Source: Auricularia sp. M13
Lineage: Eukaryota > Basidiomycota > Agaricomycetes > Auriculariales > Auriculariaceae
Direction of reading: 5' to 3'
DNA length: 64,000 nucleotides
Assembly: GCA_037042915.1 (NCBI GenBank)
Contig: CM073201.1
Location: forward strand, 1,364,001 to 1,428,000
Under the pieces are notes generated by a model. That model saw only the letters and a program-made list of their open reading frames with translations, was not told the DNA's origin and did not search any database. Within the stretch, counting starts at the first letter, position 1. Every line of letters begins with the position of its first letter. Of the stretch, positions 1 to 11,666 are shown piece by piece. A program made the translations under genes and the position numbers.

Positions 1-2238
1 GCCACTCATTCTGATCTCTATCAGCCCTACGAAATCGCAAATTACGGCCAGAAGATAGGACAACGGCCAGAGATCGATGGACCGGTGCCCGTTTTTGTGC
101 TCGACGAGGATCCTTGTGCGCCTTCAGGTCATTGTTTGCTCCCACATCTGAACCACCGCAGACGCAACTGATACCGCTTGCGACTGGCTTCCGGAAAGTA
201 TCAAGGATCTCTCGAATGTCGCAGTGGTTGTCCGCGCAGCTACCGCTTGCTCGGTGGTATGTTGGAATAATCATGCCAGGACCTGAGCTCACGCGATGCA
301 GGCCTCGCAACTGACGATTCTCTTCGAGCGGGTGAGATATGCATAGGGTCATTGGCACATCATTGACACACTCCAGGGAGCGACACTGGCTATTTTCTAT
401 GGGTGAGTCAAACGCCGCTTCCCACGCGCAGTGCTTAATGATGTCTTGGTAGCACTCCTCTCTTCGAGGCTTGGGGCTATTGGAACACAGTTACTCTAAC
501 AAACGAGGAAGATGGCATTTTTGTGCGTAGTCTATACACTCCAGCTTGTGATGCTAATATCTTCGTGGGGTGCTTAGCTCGTGAACGAGGCTGCAAAGGG
601 TAACCCCATTACCATCACGCTCCCTAAGAACGGAGGAGCGGTCGACGTACCAAACAACGACGACGGTGGACTCACTTCTTGGTTCTCATCGTTTGGCCCG
701 ACGAACGAGCTTCTTTTCAAGCCGTCGATCGGCGCTCCCGGAGGTGAGTGGAGTCTCATTGTTCGACCTATCTCATTGCATATAGGTAATATCACCAGCA
801 CATGGTTGACCAGCCGCGGCGGCTGGGCAGTAGACTCCGGTACAGTCGCATCCCATTCCTTATTCGCTCTCTCTCAGACATGTCCCCTTAGGAACGTCGA
901 TGGCTACGCCCTACCTCGCCGGATGCGCCGCTCTGTTTTTGCAAGCCAAGGGCAAAGCCGCCGCGAAGAACGTTCGCTCTGTCTTGCAGGCTACATCTAT
1001 AGGGCTGCCTTCCTCATATGAAAAGAATGCACTTCCGCACACGCTGGCGCAACAGGGCGCAGGCTTGGTAAACATGCATAACGCTCTCAACACGAAGACC
1101 GAGGTTTCTCCGGCGGAGCTGCTCTTGAACGACACCGCAAACTGGAAGGGCCTGTTGGTGGTTGCGAATATATTCCTTCCTTGATACTGATGAGTTCTAT
1201 CTAGGCATTCGTTCACAATCAAGAACACGGGAACGAAGATCCAGACTTACAAGATTTCGCACAAGCCCGCCGGAACTACGGTCTCCATCCCCGCTGTGAG
1301 TTCCTCCTCCCCGAGCTCGGCGCGCATTCCAATTCATACTGGTCACAGGGGTCCGTCAACCTCGCCGTAGGCACGATTCCCTTGATCGACGCGCCGGCAG
1401 GCGTGGGCCTCGGTCTGACGCGGGTGACCATTCTTCCCGGGTTCTCCTTGACGGTGCTCGTATCTTTCACTCCGCCCAAGAAGGTCGACCCCAAGACGCT
1501 GCCGGTTGTTTCTGGGTGGATCAATATCGAGGGCTCGCTCGGAGATAACGTTAAGGTGTCGTATCTTGGCGTGGCCGGGTCGCTGCGCGACGCGCAGGCG
1601 ATTAGCACGGGGAACGATATCCTTGTCGAGGCGGACGGCGGCCTTCCCGCGCTCCTCCCTCTGGACACCTGGGAGATCTATGCCCAGCGAGGCCCGAGGA
1701 ACTACACACGCGACCTCGTCCCAGTATTCGTGTTCCTGTGAGTCCGGTCCACGTTCCCGCGCCGGTGCCATGTCTGATCAGTGCAAAGGCTCGCGCAAGG
1801 CTCGCGTCGCGTTGTCATCGACCTCATTGATGCCAAATCGACGATCAAGTCGACAATCCCCGATCCTCTGGATAACAAGACCTCGAAGCGTGACTTCTGG
1901 TCGTGGTGGTGGCCAGGTATCTTCCAGCCCTCGCCCGGCGGATCGTTCGCCAAAGTCAAGACCGTTGGGCTGATCGGGGAGTATACCGACGTGACGCGTG
2001 GAGGAACGGTAACGGCGTCTGTGAGTTTCTATCAACCCTTTGCGCCGTGGGAGATATTCATTGCATGCAGACGCCTTTCGAGGTCATGAACTTCCCCACG
2101 ACCTTCGCAAACGGAACAGACGTTCCCAACGGGCAGTACAAGCTCCTGCTTCGTGTGTTGAGGATTGGCGGCAATCCGAATGACGAAAAAGACTACGATG
2201 TCTATGTTAGTCAACAAGTGGGGTTAATTGACGGTTGA
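1..2238 (+). CDS. Subtilisin-like serine protease (S8A, PA and Fn3-like domains), 5' end outside window
   Basis: This is the C-terminal part of a secreted subtilase; it would hydrolyse peptide bonds outside the cell. The first exons read as a protease-associated (PA) domain (LPESIKDLSNVAVVVR). Next comes the region before the active site (SWFSSFGPTNELLFKPSIGAPGG) and the catalytic-serine motif GTSMATPYLAGCAALFLQA, whose Gly codon is split by an intron near 851-898. A long beta-rich tail follows (about 1200-2238; AFTIKNTGTKIQTYKI and later), as expected for the Fn3-like domain of C5a-peptidase/Vpr-type enzymes. The catalytic Asp and His and any signal peptide lie left of the window. About eight short introns are needed. 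The stop is read directly after DYDVYVSQQVGLIDG; a further 3' exon is possible. Family assignment is firm; substrate is unknown. Confidence 0.88.
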
Positions 2239-2621
2239 AGCGAATGCGCTGGCAGCTAGGGTGCTACATACAGTCGTTATTAATACTCTCGTCAATAAAT
2301 ATGTCGTTTATGCGAGCCTGCTGCCCAGACCGGAAGGTACGGAACGTGAACTTTCGCTGGAAGCTGTGAAACCGAGGCGCACGAACAATAAGGTGAATTG
2401 CAACGCCTGAGGCGGGGATGGACACACACAGTCTTGAATACTTTCGCACCGCCCGTTACGCTCGAATCGAGGTCAGATGGGTACCTAACGCGACTTCGCA
2501 GTGCCTGTCGTAAGAGCAGCCTGATCAAATACTCATACCATATGGTGAACCAAAGGAGCATCAGTTGACGCTATTCATCAGTCCGCCGACAAGTGGCCAG
2601 AAATCACGGCGAGGAAAGTAC

Positions 2622-3226
2622 TCAGTCCAGATTGATTTGCTTTCCAAATTTTGCATACAGCGCGACTTTGAGGTCCTTCATCTCCTGCTCGAATGCCTCT
2701 GTGCGTTCTACGAGAGCGGCAATCTCTGCGTCTAGGCGTTGTTGGTCTTTCTCGATGCGCTCCTGAGCCTGTGTGACAACGAGATGCACGAAGGTCTCGC
2801 CGATTTTGAACCTGCATAGCGATGAATATCCCGATACCAAATGACCAGGAAAATCGTTGACTCACATTACGGTATCGTCTTCGTCCGCAAGCTCGAGTTC
2901 AGTGCTCAAGTCATCCAGTGCTTCTTTGTCGTTCTGAGCTGCGGTTGAGAAAAGAGCACGCGCGTGGATCACAGTATGACGCGCCTTGAGTTGTTCCAAC
3001 GTGGCTTCCAGATCACGCGCTTTGCTGTTGAGGGTGGAAAAGCGATTGATGCGCTGCTGGTCCTCTGCCCAACGACGTTCAGAGTGTCGAAGGAACATCC
3101 ACATCGGACATACCCCACGTGACCTCAGTGGTGTCCTCGCTCTCCTCTTCCTTGCTTAGCTGTATGCGGCACGCGTGAGGACTTGGCGCATGGTGGACTG
3201 AATGCTAAAGCGCGTACCATGCGCAT
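2622..3226 (-). CDS. GIM3: Prefoldin subunit 4 (beta-type)
   Basis: This encodes a subunit of the hexameric prefoldin co-chaperone, which passes unfolded actin and tubulin to the cytosolic chaperonin CCT. Four exons splice into a 133-residue protein beginning MRMLSKEEES, the usual length for the family. Diagnostic stretches are VTWEDQQRINRFSTLNSK (about 16-33), ALDDLSTELELADED (about 53-67), KIGETFVHLV (about 73-82) and the coiled-coil end DLKVALYAKFGKQINLD. Heptad-rich helices flank a short beta region, as in beta prefoldins. The start was chosen because MRM plus an intron from 3217 joins in frame to LSKEEE and reproduces the family N-terminus. It is divergent from the sphingosine-phosphate lyase gene, with only 126 bp between start codons. 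Confidence 0.93.
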
Positions 3227-3352
3227 GGTGGACAGGTCAGGAACGGCGATGTCCGGCGCGCACGATCCGTGCCCGTGTTTCCACCGTTCTTAGCGCGCAA
3301 ACCGGCCTCGAGTCGGTACCTGCTCAGCACCACCTCTCGTTTACATTCCAGG

Positions 3353-5892
3353 ATGCCTGTGCAAGACACGGTCGCGACGATACGGGCCCACCTTCCGCCG
3401 TTGCGCGCCCTGTTCACGGTGGACGGCGCAAAGAATGCATTCATTGCCTATTTCGTTATTCAGCAAATCGTCCGCACCACCGTCTTCGTTTCTTCCTACG
3501 GCATCTTGGGCACCGCCCGCGCCGTATATGGCGGCATCGTAGACGTATGCACGCTGCAGTATCTATCCAGAGCCAGACGATCTCACACGGTCTCTTGCTT
3601 CAGCGCGCAGTCCAACTGGTTATGCGGCTCCCTGCCAGTCGCAAGAAAGTCGCAGAGGGCATGTCGCAGGCGCGCATCGACATCGAGCGCAGACTCGTCC
3701 CCTCCGGCCCCGGTGTGACGCGCCATCTTAAGCTTCCAGCACAGGGACAGAGCACCGAATGGATTCTAGCAGAGATGGATCGCATGGACTCCCTGGACAA
3801 GACCGAGTGGAAGGATGGCAAAGTATCGGGCGCTGTATACCGTGCGTCTGCGATTTCTCCGGCTTGCCCATTCCAGTGTCCTAAACTCTGCGGCGAATTG
3901 CAGATGGCGGAGCCGACATGGAGGCTGTCATTGTTGCAGCATTCCAGAAGTTCGTCGTCTCCAACCCGCTGCATCCGGACGTGTTCCCAGGTGCGCCAAC
4001 CCTAGTTCCCACCGCCATTGTGCTTGACAGCTCATATCCTATGTTCCAGCCGTGCGCAAGATGGAGGCAGAGGTCGTCGCAATGGTTCTGAACATGTCAG
4101 ATCGTCCGTCTTCGTGTCATTAACCTGGGCTCACCATTCTGCAGGTACAATCATCCGAACGGCGCCGGTACCATGACATCTGGTGGGACGGAGTCCATCC
4201 TCATGGCAGTCAAGGCCTACCGTGACTGGGCCTATGATGTGAAGGGCATTACTGAACCCGAAATGTTCGTCAAGTTGACTGTGTCAATGGTGGTGCTAAT
4301 TTGAGAGTAGGGTTCTGCCTGCGTCGGCCCATGCGGCGTTTGACAAGGCTGCAGCATACTTCAAGATCAAGGTGCACCACTTACCGGTGGACCCTAAGAC
4401 TCGACAGGTCCCAATCAAGGCAGTCAAACGCGCAGTGTTAGTTTTTCCCATATTCGCTGGACTTGCGAATTGTCCCGAGGCTGAAATGAAAGCGCAGGAA
4501 CTGGAACACCATCATGGTTCGTACCCTGAATTCCATTGTTCTGTGCATCCGCCAATGTTGGAATGGCGTTTAGGTTGTGGGAAGCGCGATCAATTTCCCA
4601 GACGGTTGCATGGACGACATCGTCGAATTGGGGAAACTCGCAAAGAAGCGCAACATTGGCTTGCACGTCGACTGCTGCCTCGGGAGTTTCATCGTTCCCT
4701 TCCTCGAGCGCGCGGGCTTTGAGGTCCCATTGTTCGACTTCCGCGTCGAAGGCGTGACCAGCATTTCTTGTGACACGCACAAGGTGCGCGCTCAGGATGA
4801 GCTCATTGGTGGACTCATGTACTGACGTCGCTCTCTGTGCACAAAGTATGGCTTTGCACCAAAGGTAGCGTCATTCTGCGTCACACGATGATCCATTGCA
4901 CACCTACAATGCGCGTTGTAGGGCTCCTCGGTCGTCATGTACAGAAGCGCCGACCTCCGCAAGTACCAGTACTACGTCAACCCCACATGGCCCGGTAGGA
5001 TCTTCCTCTCAATTCAGCTGTATGCCCCCCTAATATCTCTTTTCGCAGGTGGAGTATACGCCAGCCCTTCAATTTCAGGATCCAGGTACGTGTGCTGCAC
5101 CGCTGCACCGCCGGGATCTGCTATGGACGATCCAAGTTCCTGCGTGGTTTCCCCGAGGCGGAACAGGAGAGGCAACGGAACAGAGCTAACGCGCTTCTTT
5201 GTGTTGCAGACCTGGCTCGCTCATCGCGGGCACGTGGGCCGCGATGCAATTTATGGGCGAGGAGTGCGTCTGTTGCTCTCGCTCCGAATCGGATGCTGAC
5301 GGCGTGTTGTGCGCTGATTGCGAACGCAGAGGCTATCTCAAATCGTGCCGCGAGATCGTGTCGTGCGCGCGGAAGATTGAGCGGGCGGTGCGCGAGCAGA
5401 TACCAGAGCTATACGTATTGGGCAAGCCGGTCGCTTCGGTCGTTGCGTTCGGCTCCGTCGACGAGACGAAGCTCAGCGTGATGGAGGTCGGCGACCTCAT
5501 GCACGCTAAAGGATGGCACCTTAACGCACTCATGAATCCGCCTGCGGTGCATATCGCGTGCACGGTACGCACGCAAATCTGCATATGGATCTGGCGCTGA
5601 AGATAAGATGTGGCGGTGCTGATTAACAGCGATTGACGGTCGGGCATGCCGAACGATTCATCGAAGACCTCAAGGATTCGGTCCGCCAGGCGAGGGAGCG
5701 CGCACCCGGCGCGGTCGGGAGTGGGAACATGGTCACGTTGTACGGTGAGTATTTTCCGTGCTGTTTGATCTGCGATGAAATCTCAACCAACCACCTCGGC
5801 TGGATAAAGGATTGGGCCACTCGACCGCGGTCGGGCCACGGCTGGTCCAGCAGCTCGCGACCGTGTTTCTGGACACGTTGTACAAGGCCTGA
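3353..5892 (+). CDS. DPL1: Sphingosine-1-phosphate lyase
   Basis: This PLP-dependent ER-membrane enzyme cleaves phosphorylated long-chain bases into a fatty aldehyde and phosphoethanolamine, the exit step of sphingolipid breakdown. The N-terminus carries one hydrophobic segment ([17 protein letters not shown], about 25-45). The group II decarboxylase-like fold follows: [57 protein letters not shown], and the PLP-lysine motif SCDTHK followed after an intron by YGFAPKG. The next exons read [20 protein letters not shown] and [19 protein letters not shown]. The apparent cysteine-rich insert after GEE is an intron; splicing restores [13 protein letters not shown]. About ten introns. The ATG at 3353 is the first in frame after the divergent prefoldin gene. 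The stop follows VFLDTLYKA. Confidence 0.94.
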
Positions 5893-6351
5893 TGAACCTT
5901 GCCGAAGGACTCAATGGAGTTTCCATGCTGTTTATCTGCTCAGCGATATATTTTTATTTCCTCTCGTCAGAATGGAGAGCGCTTACGAATTTTCGGAGAG
6001 GTTCGGGATGATTCGTGTGATTTAGGCGCAAGGAGATTGTCTCATCTTTCGGGGTGCACGCTGTTGCACGTGCAATCCGCCCGACCTCCACCGGGCCACG
6101 AGCAGACGCCGGACGACAGGAGGCGCGATTCGCACCTATGATCGCGGTAAATGAGGACGACTCAAGGACCGAGCTGCGCACATCTCTTCGCCCCTCGACC
6201 GGTAGGCTTATTCGACCCTTCCGTCACCTTCCACTGCTTCTGCTTCGTTCCGTTTTTGTGCAGCCAAACAGTCGCACAGTGAGACGTCGAGCCGTGGTAC
6301 ATAAAGGAACGTTGCGGTGCCACTGCAGAATCTTACCCCCTTGGTTAAACT
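5893..6351. other. Intergenic region, lyase 3' side and arrestin promoter
   Basis: This 459 bp stretch lies between two tandem plus-strand genes. It should hold the 3' UTR of the lyase gene and the promoter and 5' UTR of the arrestin gene. I see no conserved coding frame in it; the open frames here are short and not protein-like. Confidence 0.6.
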
Positions 6352-8796
6352 ATGACTGGGTTCTCGCATTTCTTTCGCACGGGTGCACGGAGCGGCGCCG
6401 GATTCGGACCGTGCAGCGCACAGCTGCATGTGGCTCCAGGCGCGCCAGCCAGTGACGGGAACGGATCACACTTCGACTCTCACCAACACCCCTACCTCTC
6501 TCCATCTTCAGCAGCTGCAAGCCGCGCGTCGTCGAGCCCGGACATGCAACCGCTGGCGTTGCCGCCGGACGCGCAGAGCAGCCCAGTCGAGGACAAGTCC
6601 TTTGTCGAGATTGTATGCCCGCGCACGGTCGTCTTTCGCGGCATCGGCCAGGACGTCGAGCCCGTGCGTCTCTCGGGTATCGTCGTCCTGCACCTGGCCG
6701 AGCCCGCCGCGCTCAGGGATATCACGCTCGAGTTCTCCGGTGAGTGCTGGCCCGGTCGGCCCCTGCATAGCAACACTGTGGCTGACTGGATTCGCGACCG
6801 CTCAGGAAAGGCAAAACTCCCTGCGCCGCCCTCTCCGTGCGTGCAGAGCCTTTCTGTGCCCAAATGACGCGTGTAACACGCGCCGGTTGCAGGCACATCA
6901 AATCCCAGCATGGGTATACGGTTCACTCGTATGAGCAGAGCTTCATGCCAATGGCCGATAAGAAACAGAGTCACACGTTCAAGGCCGGGCGACACACGTT
7001 CCCATTCGAGGTCGATCTAGAGCCCTACCTGCCCTCATCTCTCTGCGTATCTCGCGCCAATATCACCTACAGACTGCGCGCCACCGCCATCCGTCCGCCG
7101 TTATTACCCAACTTTACTTGCACCGTGCCTATCGACATTGTGCGCTCTTTTGGCCCCAATTCGTTGGAGTATCAGCAAACCCTCGAGGGTACGTCCCGCA
7201 CAATGAAAGTTGTCTTCTGGCCTCATTAAAATATCGTCAGTCGAAAACACATGGCCTGGAAAACTCATGTATTCACTGACCCTGCCGCACAAGGCTTGGG
7301 CAGCAGGCGACACGGTCATGGCTCTTGTTAAATTTCAACCCGTGGTCAAGGGCGTCTCCGTCAGCGTAGTGTGCGTGTCTGACCCTGCATTCGTCATTTT
7401 GTCTCATTTCTTGTGCAGCTGCTCGATGATCACAGAGACCGTCAAGTACGCAGGACTGCCCACCATTGAGATGAAGAAGGACGTTTGCTCTGCGCGGCAC
7501 ATGTTCCTTCCTTCATCAAACTCCCGCCGAACCAGCATGTCGGGGAGCCAGAACTCGTCGCATCCAAACTCCTCCCGCGCAGTGCCAGATGGCAGCTCGT
7601 CGGGCGAACAGTCTGTGTCCCATCATGAAAGTGAAACAACCGCCAACGGGGCCAGCGTGGATCTTTCGGGCTTTGTAGACCGAGAAGGAGATGAGGAGAT
7701 TGTGGGCAAGGTGGAACTGAAGATCCCGCGTTGGGTCTGCCCGTCGCACTCTGTCCCCCCGATCAGCGTAGTTCACCGGATACGGTGGGTCATCGTCATC
7801 CGCAACCCGGACGGCCACTTTTCAGAGCTTCGGTGCTCCCTGCCCATTCACATTCTGAGTCACCACGTCCTGGAGGAGGCCGTCCAGGCCTCTGCCCCAA
7901 CGCGCAGACTTCTGTTCGGTATAGACGACCTAGTGCTCCCGGATTCTGAACAGGTTGAACTCCCCACTTACGACGCCCACGTTATGGACCCCGTCCCGAA
8001 CGCGACGGACGGGTGGCCAATCGATGTTGGGCCGTTCACGACGGGGACGGCGGTTCCTGCTCCGACATCTCCAGATGGGTACTTTGCAATCGCACCAGCT
8101 GCACGGAGCGCTTCGAATCCTTCTACTCCTGGACATCACGGGCGGGCCCTGCCTGAGGACAACGAGTTTCTTCCTCCATCCCAGGCCACCATTGGTGCTT
8201 TAGCAGCTGCCGCGCTTAACTCGACACCGATCTCGATGCCGCCCACGCAGTCCAGCAGCGCCAGCAACAGCCGACCGTCAAGTCGACCCGGCACACGACC
8301 TTCGACACCCGAGCCCGGGTCCTCTGCGCCTTCGTCCAGTTCGCAAACACTCGACCACCCTCAATCGCTGCCAGCACCCGTACCATCGCGCAAACCGCTC
8401 TTCTCGCTCGGAGGGATGAAGCCGCTAACAGCATTGTCGTCACGCGCGCCCTCCGGTTCACGCGCCTCGAGCAGGCCGACGACGCCACCGCACCATACAG
8501 CAGCCTCGTTCGACCGTGCGCTGCAGGCGGCGCTGTCGGCGGTGCCCGACTACGACACGGCGTCGCGCGGGTTCGCGCTCGGCGGCGTCCCGCCGCTGTC
8601 GAGCACCGCTGGGCTGCCAAGCTACGACGAAGCGGCCCGGTCCCTCAGCGATGGCGACCTCGCATCCCGCGCCCGGCAGGTTGCGCGCCACGTCTCTTTC
8701 GCAGACCCTAACGGTCCCGCACACGCGCAGCCGGGTGTTCATTCGCGCGGGTCTGCGCCCGCGTCTTCGCAGTCTTCGTCTGACTCTGAACGTTAA
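6352..8796 (+). CDS. Alpha-arrestin (ART/ROD1-like) trafficking adaptor
   Basis: This is an arrestin-fold adaptor. In fungi such proteins recruit Rsp5/Nedd4-type ubiquitin ligases to plasma-membrane transporters. After a low-complexity leader (about 1-80) the arrestin N-domain begins with SFVEIVCPRTVVFRG and VRLSGIVVLHLAEPAALRDI. It continues with HTFKAGRHTFPFEVDLEPYL and ANITYRLRATAIRP, then the C-domain from NTWPGKLMYSLTLPHKAW. The last exon is long and ends in a Ser/Pro-rich tail of about 250 residues. PY-like motifs are visible: ELPTYDAH, VPDYDTAS and LPSYDEAARS, the likely ligase-binding sites. Four or five introns in the first third. The cargo cannot be inferred. A PalF-type pH-signalling role is an alternative, but the PY-like motifs favour the ART type. 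Confidence 0.85.
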
Positions 8797-9159
8797 TTGT
8801 CTCTCATCATGCATCCTTTCGCACCCGTTCCCGGTTTGCAACCGATTGCGCAGCTCATTCAGATCATTATTGCGTCGCAGTGACGAGGAGTTGATGCTTC
8901 ATTCATATTTTGCTTTGCTTTCCTTGGACACGGACACTTTACGATACATCACGACCATAGAATTTGATCCCCCTCTCCAGCGCTGTTGTATAATACCTAC
9001 TACCCACTACAGTCCGAGCACGCCAATAGAGTGTATAGTTGCTCAGCGAAACTAGCTGCCAGTGGTACCTGTTCTTTCAATCAAGCCGCAGCATTTCAAG
9101 AGTTGAACCAGGCACTGAGCGTCCTCATATTAATTATTCGTACCATAACATCATGCTTA
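8797..9159. other. Convergent 3' intergenic region
   Basis: These 363 bp separate two genes that point at each other, the arrestin (+) and CDP-diacylglycerol synthase (-). AT-richer patches fit 3' UTRs. No coding frame or repeat was recognised. Confidence 0.55.
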
Positions 9160-11423
9160 CTATCCGATTATAGGAGCACCAGACGTCTCGAGATACCTTT
9201 TCAGATCATAGAACAGCTCGACCTGCTCCTCCTGCGACAACCCTGACACGACCATCTGCAAGACTGCGCCGACGGTGATGTGCATCTGCCGTACGAGACT
9301 GCTGTACCACACGTAACTAAACATGCCCATGAGGAACCTATACTAACTGTAAGCATTCTGTACAACTTGATACCGAGTGAAGCATTGAACGTACTGGCAG
9401 TCCATACGATCGGTCATGCCGCCGTGGCCCGGAATGGAGTGGCCAAAGTCTTTGATGTCGAATGCGCGCTTGAAGCCGCTAGCGAAGAAGCCGCCGAAAG
9501 GTGCGACGAGCGAGGCGAAGCATGCCAACGCCAGGCAGTGGAACTGGTAAGGCGCGTAGGGTATGTGTGATACGGGGCGGCCAAGCTAGGAAAGCTTCAG
9601 GTGCGCGTCCCAATATCCGTCTTGGAAGCAAAACTCACCAGGGACGAAGCAAGGATGCGCAGCGGAGGCCACATCTCCCACTCGCGCCAGACAAAGACAG
9701 GGTTCGGATCGCACTTGACCGACGACCACGCAGAGACTCCAAGATCGTGGGCAGGACAAATCATGTAGTCAAAGCGCATGAAGAAAGTTCCATACTGTGT
9801 GTTCAGTTAGTGCTCTATACCATATGGGTCTGTGCAAGAACTTACGATGACGCCAAGAATGATTGTGCTGAAGAGGGCGCCGACGAAACCTTCCACGGTC
9901 TTCTTCGGCGACAGCTTGAATAGCGGCGTCCTGCCCAAGGTCACGCCTAGTAGATGGGAATGAGCGTCGTGGATATGTGTAATTGCCAGACTCACCCCAG
10001 ACATAGGCAAAAATGTCGTTGCAAATAACTAAGGATGCTGGAACCCAGAACCAGATCATTCCCTCCAGGATATTGTTGACGATGAAATGGCTGGAGACGA
10101 CCACTACTAGAAGGGTCATATGCACCCAACAGAACAGCCCGAATTGTTGTTTCAAGTACTGCTTCTTGAGCGATGCGACAAAGCCGACGAAGCCTGTCAC
10201 ACGTCAGCCTTGCGGCGAAACTAGTAGAGATGATGCTCACCCATGGTCCAGAGCATGAAGCTCACCAACCTGTGGTTCAGAGCAAACGGCAGGAAGTTTG
10301 CATCCGAGAAGACGACATGCTACAGGTAACGCTGCTTAGCTCAAGGCGACACTCGACACAAGAGTGACACCAACCTTGAAGTAATAGATGATCGTCTCGC
10401 CGTAAAGGAAATAGTTGGTGACAGCAAAGAAGTACCAGTTGAAGGTCTTGCTCCAGGCTGTCTCTCGTCGGTCGGAGGCGAGTTCTGGGTCAGATACCTT
10501 GTCCTTGGCACCGAGTGTGAAAAGCGCCGTGACCTCGCGATACACGAGCGACTGGCAGACCATGACGAGTAGGATCATATAAACATGGCCCATGAGCAGC
10601 AGCACTAGGGAGAGAAAAAAACGCGTGTAGTCAGCCCCTGTCTTATAGCGTCCGATCGTGTGTGGCTGCACGCACAGATGAAGCCGCCAATCATGATGAA
10701 CGTCCAGAGCGTTCGTATGCCTGCATTGCGCAGCTTCTTTGCGCGCTCTTCCGGCGTCGGCTGCGACACGGTGACGGGGAGCTTGCGCTCGCCGATGACG
10801 TCTCCGTTGCTCTTGCGAATCTCGAGCTCAATCTTGGGCTCCTTGGGCAAAGGCGGCTTGCCGGGGTGGTCCTGTGACGCCCTACGCTTGCGCGGAGACA
10901 CTGGCGGCACAGGGACATCTGCGGAGGGTGCGAGCAGCGGCGCTGGGACCGCCGCTGCGGCCGGGCCGTTCGCCAGTGCCGGCGGCTCAGCGGCCGCGTC
11001 AGGCTCGCTAGGCACCTCGACCGGATTTTCCAGCGTCCCCGGCGGCGGCGACGCGGGCACAGACGCCGCAGTCTGCTGCTCCTGCTGCTGCTGCTGCTGC
11101 AGGCGTTTGGCGCGTTTCTGCGCGCTTTTGGACAGTTTGGGCGCCTCCGAACTGGCATCGGGCGCTGCACTACCCGACGAGGTCAGCACCAAAGCACACG
11201 GCTACTAGTGCCCGGCGAGGACATACCTAGCTGCAGGCGCTGATTCGGACGCGGGCGCTGGAACACGCGTCTCTGCCGGCGCGGACGAGGTCGCAGCAGG
11301 TTCGGGCAGCCGTTCGTCGATCGCGACAACCTCCTCTTCCTCCTCCTCGCCGCTGTCCACCTCCAACGCGTGGAACGCCGACCGCGACGCGAACGAGATA
11401 GGCTGGCCTCTCCCGCGGCTCAT
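9160..11423 (-). CDS. CDS1: Phosphatidate cytidylyltransferase (CDP-diacylglycerol synthase)
   Basis: This integral ER membrane enzyme makes CDP-diacylglycerol from CTP and phosphatidic acid, feeding phosphatidylinositol, phosphatidylserine and cardiolipin synthesis. The decisive evidence is the C-terminal family signature [19 protein letters not shown] followed by MTDRMDCQ, spread over exons near 9410-9510. Upstream exons give the hydrophobic core: [73 protein letters not shown] and the cytosolic loop [18 protein letters not shown]. The N-terminus is unusually long: about 230 residues of acidic, Ala/Pro-rich sequence with a poly-Gln run (near 11080-11100) and basic SPRKRRAS-like patches. It lies before the first transmembrane helix and is probably disordered and cytosolic. 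The protein ends [10 protein letters not shown]. About nine introns. Confidence 0.94.
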
Positions 11424-11666
11424 GTTGGGTTCTGAAGGGCAGGGTGCGTGGACAAGTTAGGTATGACACGCATAGCTCCCGCGCGCCGCGCATGTGTTTT
11501 TGCCCCCATCCTCCGCGGCATCGTTGCCCCAAGAACAATGATAATCTCCCCAACCATGAACATAACATACAATCTTTCTTCTTCTATTGATCGGACTAGT
11601 AACCTCACCGTCCAAAGTGAGGAAAAACCAAGATAATATATTTACAAGAGGATGCACGGCGTTTCC

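Noticed and set aside
5280-5332. A cysteine-rich insertion in sphingosine-1-phosphate lyase
   Set aside because: It is an ordinary intron (GTGCGT...CGCAG); removal gives [13 protein letters not shown], the family sequence.
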